A stretch of 15,560 nt of DNA, from assembly GCA_002390675.1 (NCBI GenBank), contig DGPZ01000101.1, positions 1 through 15,560 of the forward strand. Reading direction: 5' to 3'. Numbering within the stretch: position 1 is the stretch's first letter; each line of letters begins with the position of its first letter. The stretch comes from Deltaproteobacteria bacterium UBA4427 (GTDB taxonomy: Bacteria > Myxococcota_A > UBA9160 > UBA4427). Both the position numbers and the translations under genes were made by a program. The notes beneath the pieces are model-generated. The model ran no database searches. It had not been told where the DNA came from and saw only the letters and a list, made by a program, of their open reading frames with translations. This document shows positions 14,782 to 15,560 of this stretch, piece by piece.

Positions 14782-15560
14782 TCGAGGGAGACTTCGAAGT
14801 CCTGCAGTTTCCACACGGCGCTGCGAACCTCACCTCCCTGATTCGCTTCGGAGCGCGCGAGCTCGTCCTGCGTCGACCGCCCTTCGGCACGATCGCCCCG
14901 GGCGCCCACGACATGAAGCGCGAGTTCAAGGTGCTCTCGCGCCTGTGGCGTGTCTTCGATCGCGCGCCACACGCATACCTTTTCTGCGACGACCCGAAGA
15001 TTGCGGGCGCCGACTTCTTCGTGCTGGAACGCAAGCGGGGCGAAGTGATCCGCGGCGTGATCCCCGAGGCCATGCGCGAGCACGGGGACGTCGGGCGCCG
15101 CATAGGATTCGCGTTAGTCGACGCCATGGCGGATTTCCATAGGGTCGAGCCGGAGAGCTGTGACCTCGGCGATCTGGGTCGACCTCTGGGCTTCGTCGAG
15201 CGACAAGTGACCGGATGGAAGAAGCGCTGGGATCTCGTTGCGGCCAAAGAGCACGATGAAGCCATGTGCGCCGTGCATACCCGACTCGAAGCCTCGATCC
15301 CGGCGGCGCAGCGTGTCGCCTTCGTCCACAACGACCTCAAACTCGACAACTGCATGTTCGACCCGAGCGATCCCGACCGCGTGATCGCGATCTTCGATTG
15401 GGATATGACGACCCTCGGTGATCCCTTAATTGACCTGGGCACGCTGCTCAACTACTGGTCCGAAGAAGGCGAGCCCGAAGGCGGTCGCGTCGGCCATGAC
15501 GGCATGTCTCGCATGGGCCTGCCCAAGCGCGCTGAACTCATTGCACGATATGGGGAACGC
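14778..15560 (+). CDS. APH/ACAD10-like phosphotransferase family protein (3' end off the window)
   Basis: At least 261 residues of an aminoglycoside-phosphotransferase-fold kinase are visible. An N-terminal nucleotide loop-like QFPHGAANLTSLIRFG and RELVLRRPPFG are followed by MKREFKVLSRL, FFVLERKRGEVIRG, the catalytic loop HNDLKLDN (H184, D186, N191) and the Mg-binding IFDWDM (D207, D209), then TTLGDPLIDLGTLL. These blocks place it with the phosphotransferase domain of ACAD10/ACAD11, which handles hydroxyacyl-CoA substrates, rather than with antibiotic kinases. The frame is open from 14715, but the only credible start in it is TTG at 14778, overlapping the TetR stop as TTGA. Alternatively, one extra G in a GGGG run (14765-14768) breaks a longer start at ATG 14720. 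It is the fourth gene of the operon. Confidence 0.85.
   Translation, partial: MIEGDFEVLQFPHGAANLTSLIRFGARELVLRRPPFGTIAPGAHDMKREFKVLSRLWRVFDRAPHAYLFCDDPKIAGADFFVLERKRGEVIRGVIPEAMREHGDVGRRIGFALVDAMADFHRVEPESCDLGDLGRPLGFVERQVTGWKKRWDLVAAKEHDEAMCAVHTRLEASIPAAQRVAFVHNDLKLDNCMFDPSDPDRVIAIFDWDMTTLGDPLIDLGTLLNYWSEEGEPEGGRVGHDGMSRMGLPKRAELIARYGER

Noticed and set aside
14738..15451. A 237-codon minus-strand open frame opposite the phosphotransferase.
   Set aside because: It is Ser/Arg-rich and lacks motifs. The plus strand encodes HNDLKLDN and IFDWDM of a kinase.
14778..15560. Antibiotic-resistance aminoglycoside kinase.
   Set aside because: The blocks RRPPFG, MKREFKVLSRL and DWDMTTLGDP are those of the ACAD10-like phosphotransferase family, and the neighbours are metabolic genes.

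Overview
The window looks like a GC-rich Gram-negative chromosome. It carries a TonB-dependent outer-membrane receptor, PEP-CTERM-type surface sorting tails, a RegB/RegA-type redox two-component pair and a lipid-type accessory operon. This combination suggests a proteobacterial or deltaproteobacterial/Myxococcota-like lineage, but nothing here fixes the taxon. No tRNA, rRNA, CRISPR array, transposase or integrase was seen.

Left part (1-6180). The 3' end of a PEP-CTERM surface protein is followed by a convergent two-gene minus-strand operon: a TonB-dependent receptor and, translationally coupled to it (TGATG), a four-helix PepSY membrane protein of the kind that reduces imported ferric complexes. 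Divergent from this iron-uptake pair is a RegB-like quinone/redox sensor kinase overlapping (ATGA) a RegA-like regulator. The 121 bp between the divergent units hold a dyad-symmetric site (4258-4272) that closely matches the RegA/RegR box as I remember it. This suggests that the redox regulator controls itself, the uptake operon, or both.

Middle (6149-7041). About 0.9 kb contains no intact gene. It holds a 12-bp stem at the end of regA, a consensus -10 box, several hairpins and a decayed secreted-protein gene (Shine-Dalgarno, signal peptide with an in-frame TGA, and a broken PEP-CTERM-like tail). Next comes a 1260-residue secreted M36-like zinc metallopeptidase with a propeptide, several adhesion-type beta domains and a C-terminal membrane/sorting tail.

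Right part (10825-15560). A 53-residue minus-strand gene with a perfect Shine-Dalgarno lies divergent from a compact plus-strand operon: phytanoyl-CoA dioxygenase family hydroxylase, ThDP-dependent enzyme of the benzoylformate decarboxylase/acetolactate synthase superfamily, TetR regulator, and APH/ACAD10-like phosphotransferase that runs off the window. The operon reads as an uncharacterised pathway for an acyl-type substrate: hydroxylation, C-C cleavage, phosphorylation and local repression. The pathway is inference. The individual protein families are well supported by motifs.
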